64,000 nt of DNA from Rhodococcus koreensis (GCF_900105905.1 NZ_FNSV01000008.1:1-64000); one strand, 5' to 3'; numbered from the stretch's first letter, positions 27,271 to 36,470 are shown. Made by a program: numbers and translations. Notes: generated by a model not told the origin, from the sequence alone.

Positions 27271-28137
27271 TCAGAGACAGTTGGCGGGCTCGGTGCCAAT
27301 TGCGAACACGACGGCCGCAGCCATGATCTTCTTGGCCCGTGACAGCCGGGGCAGATCGCTCCCGTCACGGACATTGCTGCCGTCCTCACCGAATTGTGCG
27401 ATGACGTCACGAGCCCAATCGAGCTCGGCAGGGCTCGGCGCAAGCTCACGGTTGACCGTGGCTGCCTGGCCGGCGTGCATGCACAGCTTGCCGGTCATGC
27501 CTATTGCCGTCGTCGTCTTGCTTTCCAGACTCAAGATCGACTCGTCGTCGGAGAGTGTCGGTCCGTCGATCGGCCCGGGGAGATGTGCTGCGCGACTGGA
27601 GACGACGAGTCGTGCACGGGGGTACACCATCGCCAACGGGTCGTCGCTCATGCCGGTGTCTCGGCGAAAATCTCCACTACCGAAGGCGAGCCGGAAGGTG
27701 CCTTCGGTGCGCGCGATCTCGGGAGCCGCCTCCAGACCTACCGCGGATTCGATCAGGGCGACGATTCGATTGTCCAGATGCATGCGGTTCGCTGTCGCCT
27801 CGATCTGGCCGCCGCTCTCCGTCTTGGCGAGCATCACACCCTCCAGGCCCGGAATCCCACGGAGCGCCGCAAGGTCCTCAGCCCAGAACGGAGTCGTGAA
27901 GTCGTTAATGCGCACCCACGCCGATCCGCCGCCTCTCAGCCAGGCAACCACGGCGGCGCGGGCGCTGGACTTAGCCGCAGGGGCGACTGCATCCTCGAGA
28001 TCGAGGATGATGGTGTCGGCATCGGATTCGGCGGCAGCAGTGAATATTTCGCTTTTCGTGCCGGGAATCAGTAGCCATGATCGTGCCTTGTCGGCGGGAA
28101 CGGCCGATATCACTGGTTTATCCATGGAGGGCGTCAT
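27271..28137 (-). CDS. HpcH/HpaI/CitE-family aldolase/lyase
   Basis: TIM-barrel lyase of 288 residues of the CitE-like group, which cleaves or forms C-C bonds of malyl-CoA, citramalyl-CoA or citryl-CoA type substrates. Motifs are RSWLLIPGTKSEIFTAA near the start, the metal-binding DTIILDLEDAVAP, VMLAKTESGGQI and ALIESAVGLEAAPEIA, and FGSGDFRRDTG. ATG 28137 has AGGAACAAG upstream. Its place between marR and the cupin gene suggests that the pathway ends in a C4 or C5 hydroxy-acyl-CoA. Exact substrate unknown. Confidence 0.85.
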   Translation of the reverse strand: MTPSMDKPVISAVPADKARSWLLIPGTKSEIFTAAAESDADTIILDLEDAVAPAAKSSARAAVVAWLRGGGSAWVRINDFTTPFWAEDLAALRGIPGLEGVMLAKTESGGQIEATANRMHLDNRIVALIESAVGLEAAPEIARTEGTFRLAFGSGDFRRDTGMSDDPLAMVYPRARLVVSSRAAHLPGPIDGPTLSDDESILSLESKTTTAIGMTGKLCMHAGQAATVNRELAPSPAELDWARDVIAQFGEDGSNVRDGSDLPRLSRAKKIMAAAVVFAIGTEPANCL

Positions 28138-28424
28138 CTCTTGTTCCTGGTTGTGCCTCGCGGACGGCGGGATCTGTTGCGCACTTGGCGGAATGGTCCT
28201 GCGTGCACACGTAGCGGGATACGTCATGGTCGCGGTGGGTTTCGGCCCGTAACCGCGGGGGCGACCGGCACCGATAGATACACGGAACGTCCGGTGACCG
28301 GTATGTGTCGGGCCAGATCAGCCACGACGTACGTGTCGGGTCCGCACCCCGACCGTACTCGCGCCATGCTCTACGGCGTCCGGTCCTGTTCCGCGAGGGC
28401 GGGTTCGGCCCGGGAGTCGTGGGA

Positions 28425-28850
28425 TCAGGAAGCGGTACGCAGGGTGACAACCATTGTCAGGCGCTCCTGATCCCCGATTCGCCGGGTGACATGGCCCAAT
28501 CCGTCGACATCCTCGGCCAGCAAGATGTCGCCGGGACCGAACCGGCGAGTGTCCCCCAGCGAGGTTTCGACTTCGCAGTCGCCCTTCAACACGATGATGA
28601 ATTGGGGGCGGGGAGCGTTGTGGCGTTTGCGATCATCGGCTTCCCGCACGACGTGCCGAAAGATGGCGGTGTCGACGGACAACAATTCACCGAACGTGGC
28701 CTGAAGGTCCGATTCCGGTGTGCCTCGGGTCTCCCCGCGGGGTTTGACGTCCTCGAAGTACGAGTGGCCATCGGCTCCGGTGTAGATCCGGACATAGGCG
28801 GCCATCGGCATCTGTGCGAGGTTGTCGTCGATTTGGCTCGAGGTGCTCAT
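28425..28850 (-). CDS. Cupin-domain protein
   Basis: Small cupin of 141 residues. The barrel shows RHNAPRPQFIIVLKGDCEVE and then RRFGPGDILLAEDVDG followed by GHVTR, the two conserved cupin motifs with possible metal ligands. ATG 28850 has AAGGAA upstream. It could be an isomerase, a small dioxygenase or a ligand-binding accessory; I cannot choose. It lies in the DUF3891-cupin-CitE-MarR gene row under operator C. Confidence 0.75.
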   Translation of the reverse strand: MSTSSQIDDNLAQMPMAAYVRIYTGADGHSYFEDVKPRGETRGTPESDLQATFGELLSVDTAIFRHVVREADDRKRHNAPRPQFIIVLKGDCEVETSLGDTRRFGPGDILLAEDVDGLGHVTRRIGDQERLTMVVTLRTAS

Positions 28851-29015
28851 GTGGTGATTCCTTCCTTGAGATGGAATTCTCCATCCAGTTCTGAACTCGT
28901 CGCGGGTCCTGGGACCGCCGACAGGTGGACGATTGTCATCGTCGCCGGGACTTGGAGGGCACCGGGACCACAACTGGTTGCGCGTCTACCGTGGTCGGAG
29001 GGGCCGGCCGACCGG

Positions 29016-29882
29016 TCAGTAACGGCCGCCCGGGCGGACGAATGTGCACTCGATGGTTTCGGCGCGAGCGTCATCGAGTGCGCGGCGGACATCGTCTGCG
29101 TCGCTGTATTGGCGATCCGGTATCACCCGTGCGGGCACCGTCACGTGCAATTGGTCCACATTGAACGGATAGGGATCGAGCTCGACCAATTGCGGCTGCA
29201 CCGCGGTAAGGGTCAACTGGACGCGCTCGCGTCCAACGGCGACCGGCACAGACGGGATCGTCCGCGGACCGGGCGAATGATCGATGCTCGCCAGGCTGTC
29301 GAAGACATGCGCAGATGGACCTTCGCCCGGGGTGGTGTCGCATACCGATGCGTACAGCGACAACAAGTCCCAGGTCTGCAAGAGGTCGTAGTTGTGCCAG
29401 AGATGTTGTTCGAGATCGCTGCGAATCAGTCCTTCCATCAGCGACCGCTTCACGTCGATCCACCTGTTTTCCTCGGCGAGAACGACCTCGTCCTGGCGGC
29501 CGTCGGTTCCCCACTTGATCCCACCGGGCTGCAACCCCCAGCGTGCCCGGTAGAGCCCGGTCCAGTGCATCGAGATCAGCAATCCGGCGTACGGGTCTAC
29601 CGCAAAGACCTCGTCGACACCGCGACTGTAGAGCTTGACGTGGTCTTCCATGCTGAGTTCGAGGAAATGCAGGGGCCGATGTTCGGCCTCATTGAAGAGC
29701 GGAAGAAGATCCGGCTCTCGCCAGCCCTCGTCATGCATCGCGGTTGCAAGCGTTGCCTTTTCGTGGGGAGTGGGGACCGCGAAGTCGTCGTTGCCCCATT
29801 GTGCCGCGATATCTCCAGCCATCTTGGCGTGTGCAACCTGTTCGATGAGAACGAGTTCGTGGGCATTGCGTCTGATCAACAT
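29016..29882 (-). CDS. DUF3891-family protein
   Basis: Protein of 288 residues matching the DUF3891 pattern: MLIRRNAHELVLIEQVAHAK, then IAAQWGND, and the histidine/aspartate pair in ATAMHDEGW. H and D residues at these spots (also HDEGWREPD and ISMHWTGLYRARWG) suggest a metal-dependent HD-like hydrolase fold, which is inference. No function is known to me. ATG 29882 has GGAAGGAA upstream. It is first in its transcript, right behind operator C, so it is probably a real part of the pathway. Confidence 0.75.
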   Translation of the reverse strand: MLIRRNAHELVLIEQVAHAKMAGDIAAQWGNDDFAVPTPHEKATLATAMHDEGWREPDLLPLFNEAEHRPLHFLELSMEDHVKLYSRGVDEVFAVDPYAGLLISMHWTGLYRARWGLQPGGIKWGTDGRQDEVVLAEENRWIDVKRSLMEGLIRSDLEQHLWHNYDLLQTWDLLSLYASVCDTTPGEGPSAHVFDSLASIDHSPGPRTIPSVPVAVGRERVQLTLTAVQPQLVELDPYPFNVDQLHVTVPARVIPDRQYSDADDVRRALDDARAETIECTFVRPGGRY

Positions 29883-29954
29883 AGTTTGGGTTCCTTCCAC
29901 GGACCGGCTCTGCCATGTCCACGGTTGCTGCGGAGGGTCGACGTTGCGTCAAAC

Positions 29955-29972
29955 TAGTTTGTACACCAACCA
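29955..29972. promoter_or_regulatory. Candidate regulon operator C, upstream of the DUF3891 gene
   Basis: TAGTTTGTACACCAACCA, with half-sites TAGTTTG and TGGTTGG around TACA. It also contains part of the perfect palindrome CAAACTAGTTTG (29950-29961). It is 73 bp before the DUF3891 start. Confidence 0.6.
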
Positions 29973-30715
29973 CCATAGGTTACGCGAGAGGATCAGTAAA
30001 TCCCTGGCTGGAGGGTTTTTCCCAGCATCCCAGTCGCGAAACCGCACACCGGCGAGGACGTAGCGCTGGGGCATGTTGGTCGGCGGCTCTGCCTATAAGC
30101 CTCCTCGGGAATCCAGAAAAATGTTCTGAACTGGATGAATATCGCCAAGTGCGCGAGGGGAGGGGCGACCGTGGATCTATTTTGCGTTGCTCCTAAATAG
30201 GGGGAGGTGCAACTAGTGCGGGATCTCCAAGGGTCGGCGCTGGGGGAGAGGAGCCGAGCCCATGGAGGGGAGGCGCAGGGGGGGGGCGGAAGCGAGCGGC
30301 GGAGTTAACGGACCTTTTACAGCGCGACTCGCCAGGGCCTCATGCCCGTGTCCCCATCTGGGGATAGTGCCAGGTCAGACCCCTAGTTTCCCCTCGAACT
30401 GTTTGTTTCGTGTGGGGGTCATCCTCCGATTGCCTGTGCGGCGCATCCTTCACGCGTGCGTGGGCCTCACTCGCGAGTCGACTGGCGTGGATCAGGTTGG
30501 GGAGTGCAGGGCCGGCCGCAACGCTGCGCTCAGACGGAAATTTCTGCTGACGTGCGGAAACCAGGAATTCTGGAGCGGTGATGTCACAGGGTGAACGCAT
30601 CGGATCGCTGGGGATCGACCCCCCCTGTGAAGACAGTTCCGCGAGGCCTGACAGGAGAGGCCCAGATCACAATTGGCCCCCAACTGAGGATTGACGAACA
30701 CCTGCACGCGCCCTA
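29973..30715. other. Intergenic region before the Rieske oxygenase operon
   Basis: About 740 bp without a supportable gene on either strand. It contains purine-rich stretches and a run of nine G (30278-30286). An upstream in-frame extension of the Rieske gene to 30591 has no family similarity. Possible long leader or remnant sequence. Confidence 0.4.
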
Positions 30716-30733
30716 TTGTCAGTACTCGAACTA
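30716..30733. promoter_or_regulatory. Candidate regulon operator D, upstream of the Rieske oxygenase
   Basis: TTGTCAGTACTCGAACTA. The right half CGAACTA is identical to that of site A; the left half is degenerate. It is 65 bp before the ATG at 30798. The weakest of the five sites. Confidence 0.4.
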
Positions 30734-30797
30734 CTCGAACTTCTCTGGTAGAGCCGCTGTCGACACCCCGCCTCATCAGGACAACAGAGGGGGTCGG

Positions 30798-31952
30798 ATG
30801 GCCGCCCCCAAGCCCGCCAGAAAGCATTATCGGAAGGAGCTTTCCGTGTACCCCGACGATTTCCCCCGCAATGGCTGGTACATCGCCGCCCACAGCTCGG
30901 AAGTCAACCGTGAGTTCCTCTCGCGCTGGATCCTCGGTGATCCGATCCTGTTCTACCGAACCGAAGCCGGAGAACCGGTAGCCCTCGTCGATCGCTGCAT
31001 TCACCGTCAGATGCCGCTCTCTCTGGGAAATCTTCGCGGTGACCAGGTCGAATGCGGTTATCACGGATTGACCTGGGCGCCGGACGGGCATTGCACCCGT
31101 ATCCCGGGGCGGACGACCATCCCGGACAGTGTCCGGGTCCAGGGCTTCCCCCTACATGAAGGCAACGGTTTCATCTGGATCTGGATGGGTGATCCGGAGA
31201 AAGCTGATACGTCGGAGATCCCTGATCACCACTGGTACACCGCGGACGGATGGGCTACCGCCGCCGGCACCGAACACATGAATGCCCGAGCGCAACTGCT
31301 CAACGAAAACCTGCTGGACCTGTCGCACCTGTCGTTCCTGCATCTGACATCGATCGGGTCGCCGGAGATCGCGGAAACCCCGGTCAAGGTGGAGTCGGAT
31401 GAGCGGTGGGTCCGGGTGAGCCGCACCATGCCCCGCACCATCATTCCCCCCTACTACGCCAAGGTCACCGGAATCGACACCGATATCGAGCGCGAGCAGT
31501 ACGCCGACTTCTTCGCCCCGGCCTTCCACGTCACCACCACCACCCTCAAGCCGTACGGGGATGCTGACGACTCCCGCAAATGTCACCAGAAGACACTGCA
31601 CGGCATCACTCCTGAGACTCGGACGAGCACCCATTACTTCTGGTCGTGCTCGCGAGACTTCGCTGTGGAGGACACCTCGGTCACCGACTACATCAGAAAC
31701 TCCGTATCGACGGTGATCGGCCAGGACATCGATGCCTGCGAAGCGATCGAACACATCATCGCAGCATGGGAACCGTCCTACCCCGAGGAACTCAACATCA
31801 AGGTCGACGGAGGACCCTTGCGTTCGCGCAAGATCATCCAGAACCTCCTCGAGAAGGAACGGGCAGACGGCGTTGTCGGACGTCCCCACAACCCGTCAGA
31901 TGCCATCGCGCGCGCTGCTGCAGCCGCGTCCACCGCTCGCCGGCGTCCGTAG
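30798..31952 (+). CDS. Rieske non-heme iron oxygenase, O-demethylase (VanA) type
   Basis: Terminal oxygenase subunit of 384 residues. The Rieske cluster ligands are C67, H69, C86 and H89 (CIHR, CGYH). The mononuclear iron site is NENLLDLSHLSFLH with D174, H177 and H182. Length and the beginning (PDDFPRNGWYIAAHSSEV) fit the VanA-like group that removes O- or N-methyl groups, releasing formaldehyde. ATG 30798 has GAGGGGG upstream and is preferred to 30591. Followed by its own ferredoxin and reductase, so a three-component system. Substrate unknown. Confidence 0.9.
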   Translation: MAAPKPARKHYRKELSVYPDDFPRNGWYIAAHSSEVNREFLSRWILGDPILFYRTEAGEPVALVDRCIHRQMPLSLGNLRGDQVECGYHGLTWAPDGHCTRIPGRTTIPDSVRVQGFPLHEGNGFIWIWMGDPEKADTSEIPDHHWYTADGWATAAGTEHMNARAQLLNENLLDLSHLSFLHLTSIGSPEIAETPVKVESDERWVRVSRTMPRTIIPPYYAKVTGIDTDIEREQYADFFAPAFHVTTTTLKPYGDADDSRKCHQKTLHGITPETRTSTHYFWSCSRDFAVEDTSVTDYIRNSVSTVIGQDIDACEAIEHIIAAWEPSYPEELNIKVDGGPLRSRKIIQNLLEKERADGVVGRPHNPSDAIARAAAAASTARRRP

Positions 31953-32073
31953 ATCCGACCTGTAACCAATCCCAGGCAAACACACATACCAGCCCGCTAT
32001 AGGGCCGGTGTCTATACCCGAGCCACGGCCTGAGCTCGGCGTGCCGCCAGTGATATTTTGAAGGAGCTCCGTG

Positions 32074-32397
32074 ATGGCTCGCATCACCTACGTCAGCCCC
32101 GAGGGGGCCGAGGACACCGTCGACGCCCAAGAGGGCAGCACGGTCATGCAGACCGCGCTGAACAACAACATCAGAGGCATCGTCGGCGAGTGCGGCGGAA
32201 ACGCACTGTGCGCGACCTGCCATGTCTATGTCGACGAAGCCCAGTTCGACGGCCTGCCCCCCATCGCGGACTTCGAAGAAGAAATGCTCGACGTCACCAG
32301 CAGCCCGCGCAAGGACAACAGCAGGCTCAGCTGCCAGATCTCGGTTACCGCGGCCATCGACGGTTTGATCGTCCGGCTTCCCGAGACGCAGGAGTAG
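32074..32397 (+). CDS. [2Fe-2S] ferredoxin, adrenodoxin/putidaredoxin type
   Basis: Electron carrier of 107 residues. The cluster ligands C40, C46, C49 and C87 follow the C-x5-C-x2-C...C spacing (CGGNALCATCHVYVD, RLSCQI). AAGGAG lies at 32061-32066; ATG 32074 or GTG 32071 may start. It lies between the Rieske oxygenase and the reductase and should shuttle electrons between them. Confidence 0.94.
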   Translation: MARITYVSPEGAEDTVDAQEGSTVMQTALNNNIRGIVGECGGNALCATCHVYVDEAQFDGLPPIADFEEEMLDVTSSPRKDNSRLSCQISVTAAIDGLIVRLPETQE

Positions 32398-32400
32398 ACA

Positions 32401-33657
32401 GTGACCGCCACGGCAACGGGCCTCACCGGAGGGTCGCCGGTCGTCATCGTCGGCGCCGGGCAGGGAGGCGTGCAGGTCGCCGCCTCCCTGCGCGAGGGCG
32501 GATTCACCGGTCCGGTCACTGTCGTCGACACCGAGTCGGGGCTTCCCTATCAGCGACCCCCCTTGTCGAAAGCCTTTCTCACCGGTGACGGCAGCCGCAG
32601 CCTGATTGACCTTCGTTCGGAATCGTTCTTCGACGAAAATTCGATCAGCCTGCATACAGGACAGAGAGTCGACGGCATCGATCGGTCGGCCGGAAAGGTC
32701 GCCCTCGAAGGCGGGGAGTACCTCGACTACGCCCACCTCGTGCTTGCCACCGGCGCCGGGCCCCGGACCCTGCCCGTTCCGGGAGCGGACCAGGAAGGCG
32801 TCGCGGTGCTGCGCACATTGACCGACGCGACACTCTTGCGCACACTCTTGCCCGGCCAGGAACTTCGCGTGGTCATCGTCGGTGGCGGCTTCATCGGTCT
32901 CGAGGTCGCCGCTGTCGCTGCCAAGCTCGGCCACCGGGTCACGATCGTGGAGACGCTGCCTCGGTTGATGGCTCGAGCGGTATCACCGGAACTGGCGACC
33001 TACGTCGCCGACATGCACCGTAGCCACGGTACCGAGATTCTACTGGGGAACCGAGTCGTTGCACTGCCGGGTAAGAACGGCCGCGTAGAGGCGGTCGAAC
33101 TCGACGACGGATCGCGGATCGATGCCGACCTCGTCCTCGTCGGAATCGGCGCCGTCCCGAACACCGACCTCGCCGTCCAGGCCGACCTGGAGGTCGGAGA
33201 CGGCATCGTGGTCGACGACGGACTCCGCACGTCGGACCCTGCGGTGAGCGCCATCGGGGATTGCGCCAGCTTTCCCAGCCATCACGCAGGTCGCCGCACC
33301 CGACTCGAATCCGTTCAGAACGCAGTCGATCAGGCCCGCCACGTCGCACACCGGCTTCTCACCGGCTCGGTGGAGCCGTACCGGTCAGTGCCATGGTTCT
33401 GGACTACCCAGTTCGAGCTGCGGGTGCAGATGGTCGGTCTACCCCAAGAGGAGGACGAACGCGTCATCCACGGTGACCCCTCTACCGGTCGCTTCTCGGT
33501 CCTGCGCTTCCACAATGGTCGACTCAACTCCATCGAATCGGTCAACCGGCCGCAGGACCATGTAGGTGGTCGCAAGCTCCTCGCTACAGAATTGCGTCCC
33601 ACCCTCGATGAACTGCGTCAAACGGACTTCAAGTTTGACCCCAAACGCTTTGCGTAA
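32401..33657 (+). CDS. FAD-dependent ferredoxin reductase
   Basis: NAD(P)H-ferredoxin reductase of 418 residues of the putidaredoxin-reductase type. FAD-binding VVIVGAGQGGVQVA is at the N-terminus, NAD-binding VVIVGGGFIGLEVA near the middle, and the FAD motif AIGDCASF in the C-terminal half. The GTG start is three bases after the ferredoxin stop. Supplies electrons to the Rieske oxygenase. Confidence 0.93.
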   Translation: MTATATGLTGGSPVVIVGAGQGGVQVAASLREGGFTGPVTVVDTESGLPYQRPPLSKAFLTGDGSRSLIDLRSESFFDENSISLHTGQRVDGIDRSAGKVALEGGEYLDYAHLVLATGAGPRTLPVPGADQEGVAVLRTLTDATLLRTLLPGQELRVVIVGGGFIGLEVAAVAAKLGHRVTIVETLPRLMARAVSPELATYVADMHRSHGTEILLGNRVVALPGKNGRVEAVELDDGSRIDADLVLVGIGAVPNTDLAVQADLEVGDGIVVDDGLRTSDPAVSAIGDCASFPSHHAGRRTRLESVQNAVDQARHVAHRLLTGSVEPYRSVPWFWTTQFELRVQMVGLPQEEDERVIHGDPSTGRFSVLRFHNGRLNSIESVNRPQDHVGGRKLLATELRPTLDELRQTDFKFDPKRFA

Positions 33658-33767
33658 CAACATAATTGCTCATACCTGACAGGATCGAAATTCCCTGTCG
33701 ACTGTGTTGCACCCTCACAACGGCCGGACCCCATGGCCATCTCCATCCCTCACCAAAGGTAATCATC

Positions 33768-34724
33768 ATGTCTTCAGATGTGTTTCCCGAGCGTCAGACG
33801 TTCCGCAAGATCCGCGTCGCCGGTGTCCAGGCCGAGTCGGTGTTCCTCGATCTGGACGCGACGACGAAGAAGTCGATCGAGTTGATCGAGCAGGCCGGCG
33901 CCCGCGGCGCCGATCTGATCGGCTTCCCCGAGGCCTACATCCCGACCTTCCCGAACTGGTACGAGACGATCGGTGAGGGCCCGAAGGCACGCGGGTTCGA
34001 CAAGGAACTGTTCAAGCACTCGGTCGAGGTCGACGGTGAGCACATGCACGCGATCGCCGAGGCGTGCGGGCGCGCGAACGTCAACGCCGTCGTCGGAATC
34101 AACGAACGCTACAACGGCACCACCGGAACGATGTGGAACACCCAGGTCCACATCACCCGGGACGGCAAGATCGCCGGCAAGCACCAGAAGTACGTGCCCA
34201 CCACCGGTGAACGGTTCGTGCACCGCCCCGGCACCACCGGGTTCGTCAACGCGTTCAAGACTGACTTCGGTGGCGTCTCCGGCCTGATCTGCGGGGAGAA
34301 CTCCAACCCGCTCGGCCAGTACGCAGCCGCACTGTCCTACCCGGTCGTGCACGTCGCCTCGTGGCCGTACTACTTCCACCCCTACTTCCCGATGCACCAC
34401 GCGATCACCACCGCCGGCGCGGGCTGCGCCTACACCCTCAAGTCGTTCGTGGTGGCCGCGGTCTCACGAATCCCCGAGGGCTACATCGAGGCCGTCGCCG
34501 AGACCGACGAGCAGCGTCAGTTCCTCACCGAGCAGCGGGCACTGAAGAAGGGCGCCCTGGTCTTCGACCCCTGCGGAAACGTGATCGCCGACGGCTCCGG
34601 ATCCGACGACGAACTGCTCTTCGCCGACATCGACCTCGAAGACGTCGTCGTCCCCAAATTGGTTCTCGACTTCGCCGGCCACTACAACCGCCCCGAAATC
34701 TTCTCCCCCCTCTTCGAGCAGTAA
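33768..34724 (+). CDS. Nitrilase, copy 2
   Basis: Nitrilase of 318 residues with the triad E55, K141 and C175, almost identical to copy 1 at 8483-9448 but on the other strand. DNA similarity starts at codon 5 and stops near the end, so the duplicated block is the coding region itself. ATG 33768 is used because protein similarity starts there. It follows the reductase by 110 bp and precedes a transporter, within an operon that removes methyl groups, hence a nitrile substrate that also carries a methoxy or N-methyl group is plausible. Confidence 0.92.
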   Translation: MSSDVFPERQTFRKIRVAGVQAESVFLDLDATTKKSIELIEQAGARGADLIGFPEAYIPTFPNWYETIGEGPKARGFDKELFKHSVEVDGEHMHAIAEACGRANVNAVVGINERYNGTTGTMWNTQVHITRDGKIAGKHQKYVPTTGERFVHRPGTTGFVNAFKTDFGGVSGLICGENSNPLGQYAAALSYPVVHVASWPYYFHPYFPMHHAITTAGAGCAYTLKSFVVAAVSRIPEGYIEAVAETDEQRQFLTEQRALKKGALVFDPCGNVIADGSGSDDELLFADIDLEDVVVPKLVLDFAGHYNRPEIFSPLFEQ

Positions 34725-34762
34725 CCACCCCTTCTCCATCCTCCCCCCGCCAGGAGCCCCCC

Positions 34763-35731
34763 GTGACCCGCAATCGTGTACTTGCAGTGACGGCTTTGAC
34801 CTTTGCAGTGTTGTTCTGGTCCGGCAACTTCATGCTCGGTGGCGCCGCCGTCGCATCGATGTCGGTGACCAGCCTCATGTTCATCAAATGGGCGGCCGCG
34901 CTCATTCCCCTACTAGTGCTGACGCATTTCATCGAACGCCCGAACTGGCGAGAAGTACTCCGACACTGGAAGATCCTGCTTGTGCTGAGCCTTCTCGGCA
35001 TCGTCGGATACGGATTCATGTTCTACGAAGGTCTGCGCACGACCAGTGGCTTCAACGCATCTCTCATCACGGCGTTGAACCCTGCAATGATCGTCGTCGC
35101 TGCTACCTTCTTCTTGCGAGATCGTCTCACAGCAAGGGGAGTGATCGGCATCCTCATTGCACTGGTCGGTGCTCTCTGGGCTCTCTCCGACGGCCAGATC
35201 GGTTTGCTCTTCAGCCATGGATTCGGCGTCGGCGATCTCTGGATGTTCGGGGTGATCAGCGTGTGGACTGCATACACCCTCATCATCCGCACCGGACCCC
35301 AGATCCCACCCTTGACCTCCACCAGCCTGCAGGTGACCATCGCTGTGATCATCATGGCGCCGCTGATGATTATCGAGGGACCATCCCTGCCCTCCACCTC
35401 CGCAGGCGCATGGTCGCTGGCGTACATCGCGATCTTCCCCTCCGTGGGTGCCTACATCCTCTACAACTACGGATCAAAGGAGATAGAGCCAGGTCAGGCA
35501 GGCATGTTCTTGAACCTGACCGTAGTCTTCACCGCGATTTTCACAGTCCTTGCCGGACAACCGTTGTCATGGGCTCAGATCGGTGGCGCTGTTCTCATCC
35601 TCGGTGGTGTGGGACTGACAACTCAATTGCGGAAGAAGTCACCGACGACAGAAGCCGTAGCGCCCTTCGACGGCGTCGAAGATCAGCAGGACCTCAATCG
35701 GGTGGCAAGCCGACACTGGCAGTCGGACTGA
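34763..35731 (+). CDS. EamA/DMT-family transporter
   Basis: Drug/metabolite transporter of 322 residues with ten predicted helices in two EamA repeats (VLFWSGNFMLGGAAV near the start, then TSGFNASLITALNPAMIVV; second repeat ends PLSWAQIGGAVLILGGVGL). GTG 34763 has AGGAG upstream, 39 bp after nitrilase 2, so it belongs to the same transcript. Direction and cargo are unknown; export of a product or import of the acid is possible. Confidence 0.87.
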   Translation: MTRNRVLAVTALTFAVLFWSGNFMLGGAAVASMSVTSLMFIKWAAALIPLLVLTHFIERPNWREVLRHWKILLVLSLLGIVGYGFMFYEGLRTTSGFNASLITALNPAMIVVAATFFLRDRLTARGVIGILIALVGALWALSDGQIGLLFSHGFGVGDLWMFGVISVWTAYTLIIRTGPQIPPLTSTSLQVTIAVIIMAPLMIIEGPSLPSTSAGAWSLAYIAIFPSVGAYILYNYGSKEIEPGQAGMFLNLTVVFTAIFTVLAGQPLSWAQIGGAVLILGGVGLTTQLRKKSPTTEAVAPFDGVEDQQDLNRVASRHWQSD

Positions 35732-35759
35732 AAGTGGCGCACTCCTCGGAAGGGTGAAC

Positions 35760-36470
35760 ATGAAATACTATGTTCGAAACGAACAACGAGATGTGCCCCG
35801 AACCCCCTCGTTTCAGATGTATTTCGATCCGTCAGAAACCGCTATCGTATCGATCGATATGCATGAAGGGCACCTCAGTGAAAGCCCCGACTGTCCGTGC
35901 CCGGCGCCTCGAGGACGCCAAGTCATCGACGCAATCAATGACTTTCACCGAGAGGCACGCGGACTCGGAATTCCCGTCATCCATGTCGTTTCCGCGCTTC
36001 GTCCGTCGGGTATCGACGACGTCCGAGGCACACCAGCGGCATGGCGTATCACGATGCCCGAGTATTTCGGGCCCATCCCCGGCGCCAACGAGCACGGTCT
36101 CGAAGGCACCGAATGGACCAACCTGCGAACAGAAGTCGACCCGCGCGACGAATTTGTCCGAACCAAGCGCCGACTTTCGGCGTTCTACCCCACCGATCTG
36201 GACTTTCTCCTACGCCAGATGGGGGTGAAGACGATCGTGTTCACAGGCATCAATGCCGACTGCTGTGTTCTCAACAGTGCGTTCGAGGCTTCGAACATGA
36301 ACTACCGGGTGCTCGTCCCTCGCGACGTCGTCGCCGGAACCGAACCCGACCTCGAAGAAGCTGGTCTGTCGATTATCTCCCTGTTCCTCGGCCTCGTGGT
36401 CGACTCACGGGGGCTACTCGACACCTGGCGTGCATCCATCGGCATGAAATCCGATTCCGCGATGGTCTGA
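35760..36470 (+). CDS. Cysteine hydrolase, isochorismatase-like
   Basis: Isochorismatase-fold hydrolase of 236 residues, distinct from the one at 21509. The triad is D33 (VSIDMHEGHL), K136 (VRTKRRLSAFYPTDL) and C169 (GINADCCVLNSA). A cysteine pair DCPCP near residue 45 is unusual. ATG 35760 has GGAAGG upstream. It ends the Rieske-nitrilase operon and is followed at once by a hairpin. A role in opening or deamidating a late intermediate is likely. Confidence 0.85.
   Translation: MKYYVRNEQRDVPRTPSFQMYFDPSETAIVSIDMHEGHLSESPDCPCPAPRGRQVIDAINDFHREARGLGIPVIHVVSALRPSGIDDVRGTPAAWRITMPEYFGPIPGANEHGLEGTEWTNLRTEVDPRDEFVRTKRRLSAFYPTDLDFLLRQMGVKTIVFTGINADCCVLNSAFEASNMNYRVLVPRDVVAGTEPDLEEAGLSIISLFLGLVVDSRGLLDTWRASIGMKSDSAMV

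Noticed and set aside
34361-34762. Long upstream extension of the EamA gene
   Set aside because: It overlaps nitrilase 2 in another frame; GTG 34763 with AGGAG fits the transporter family start.
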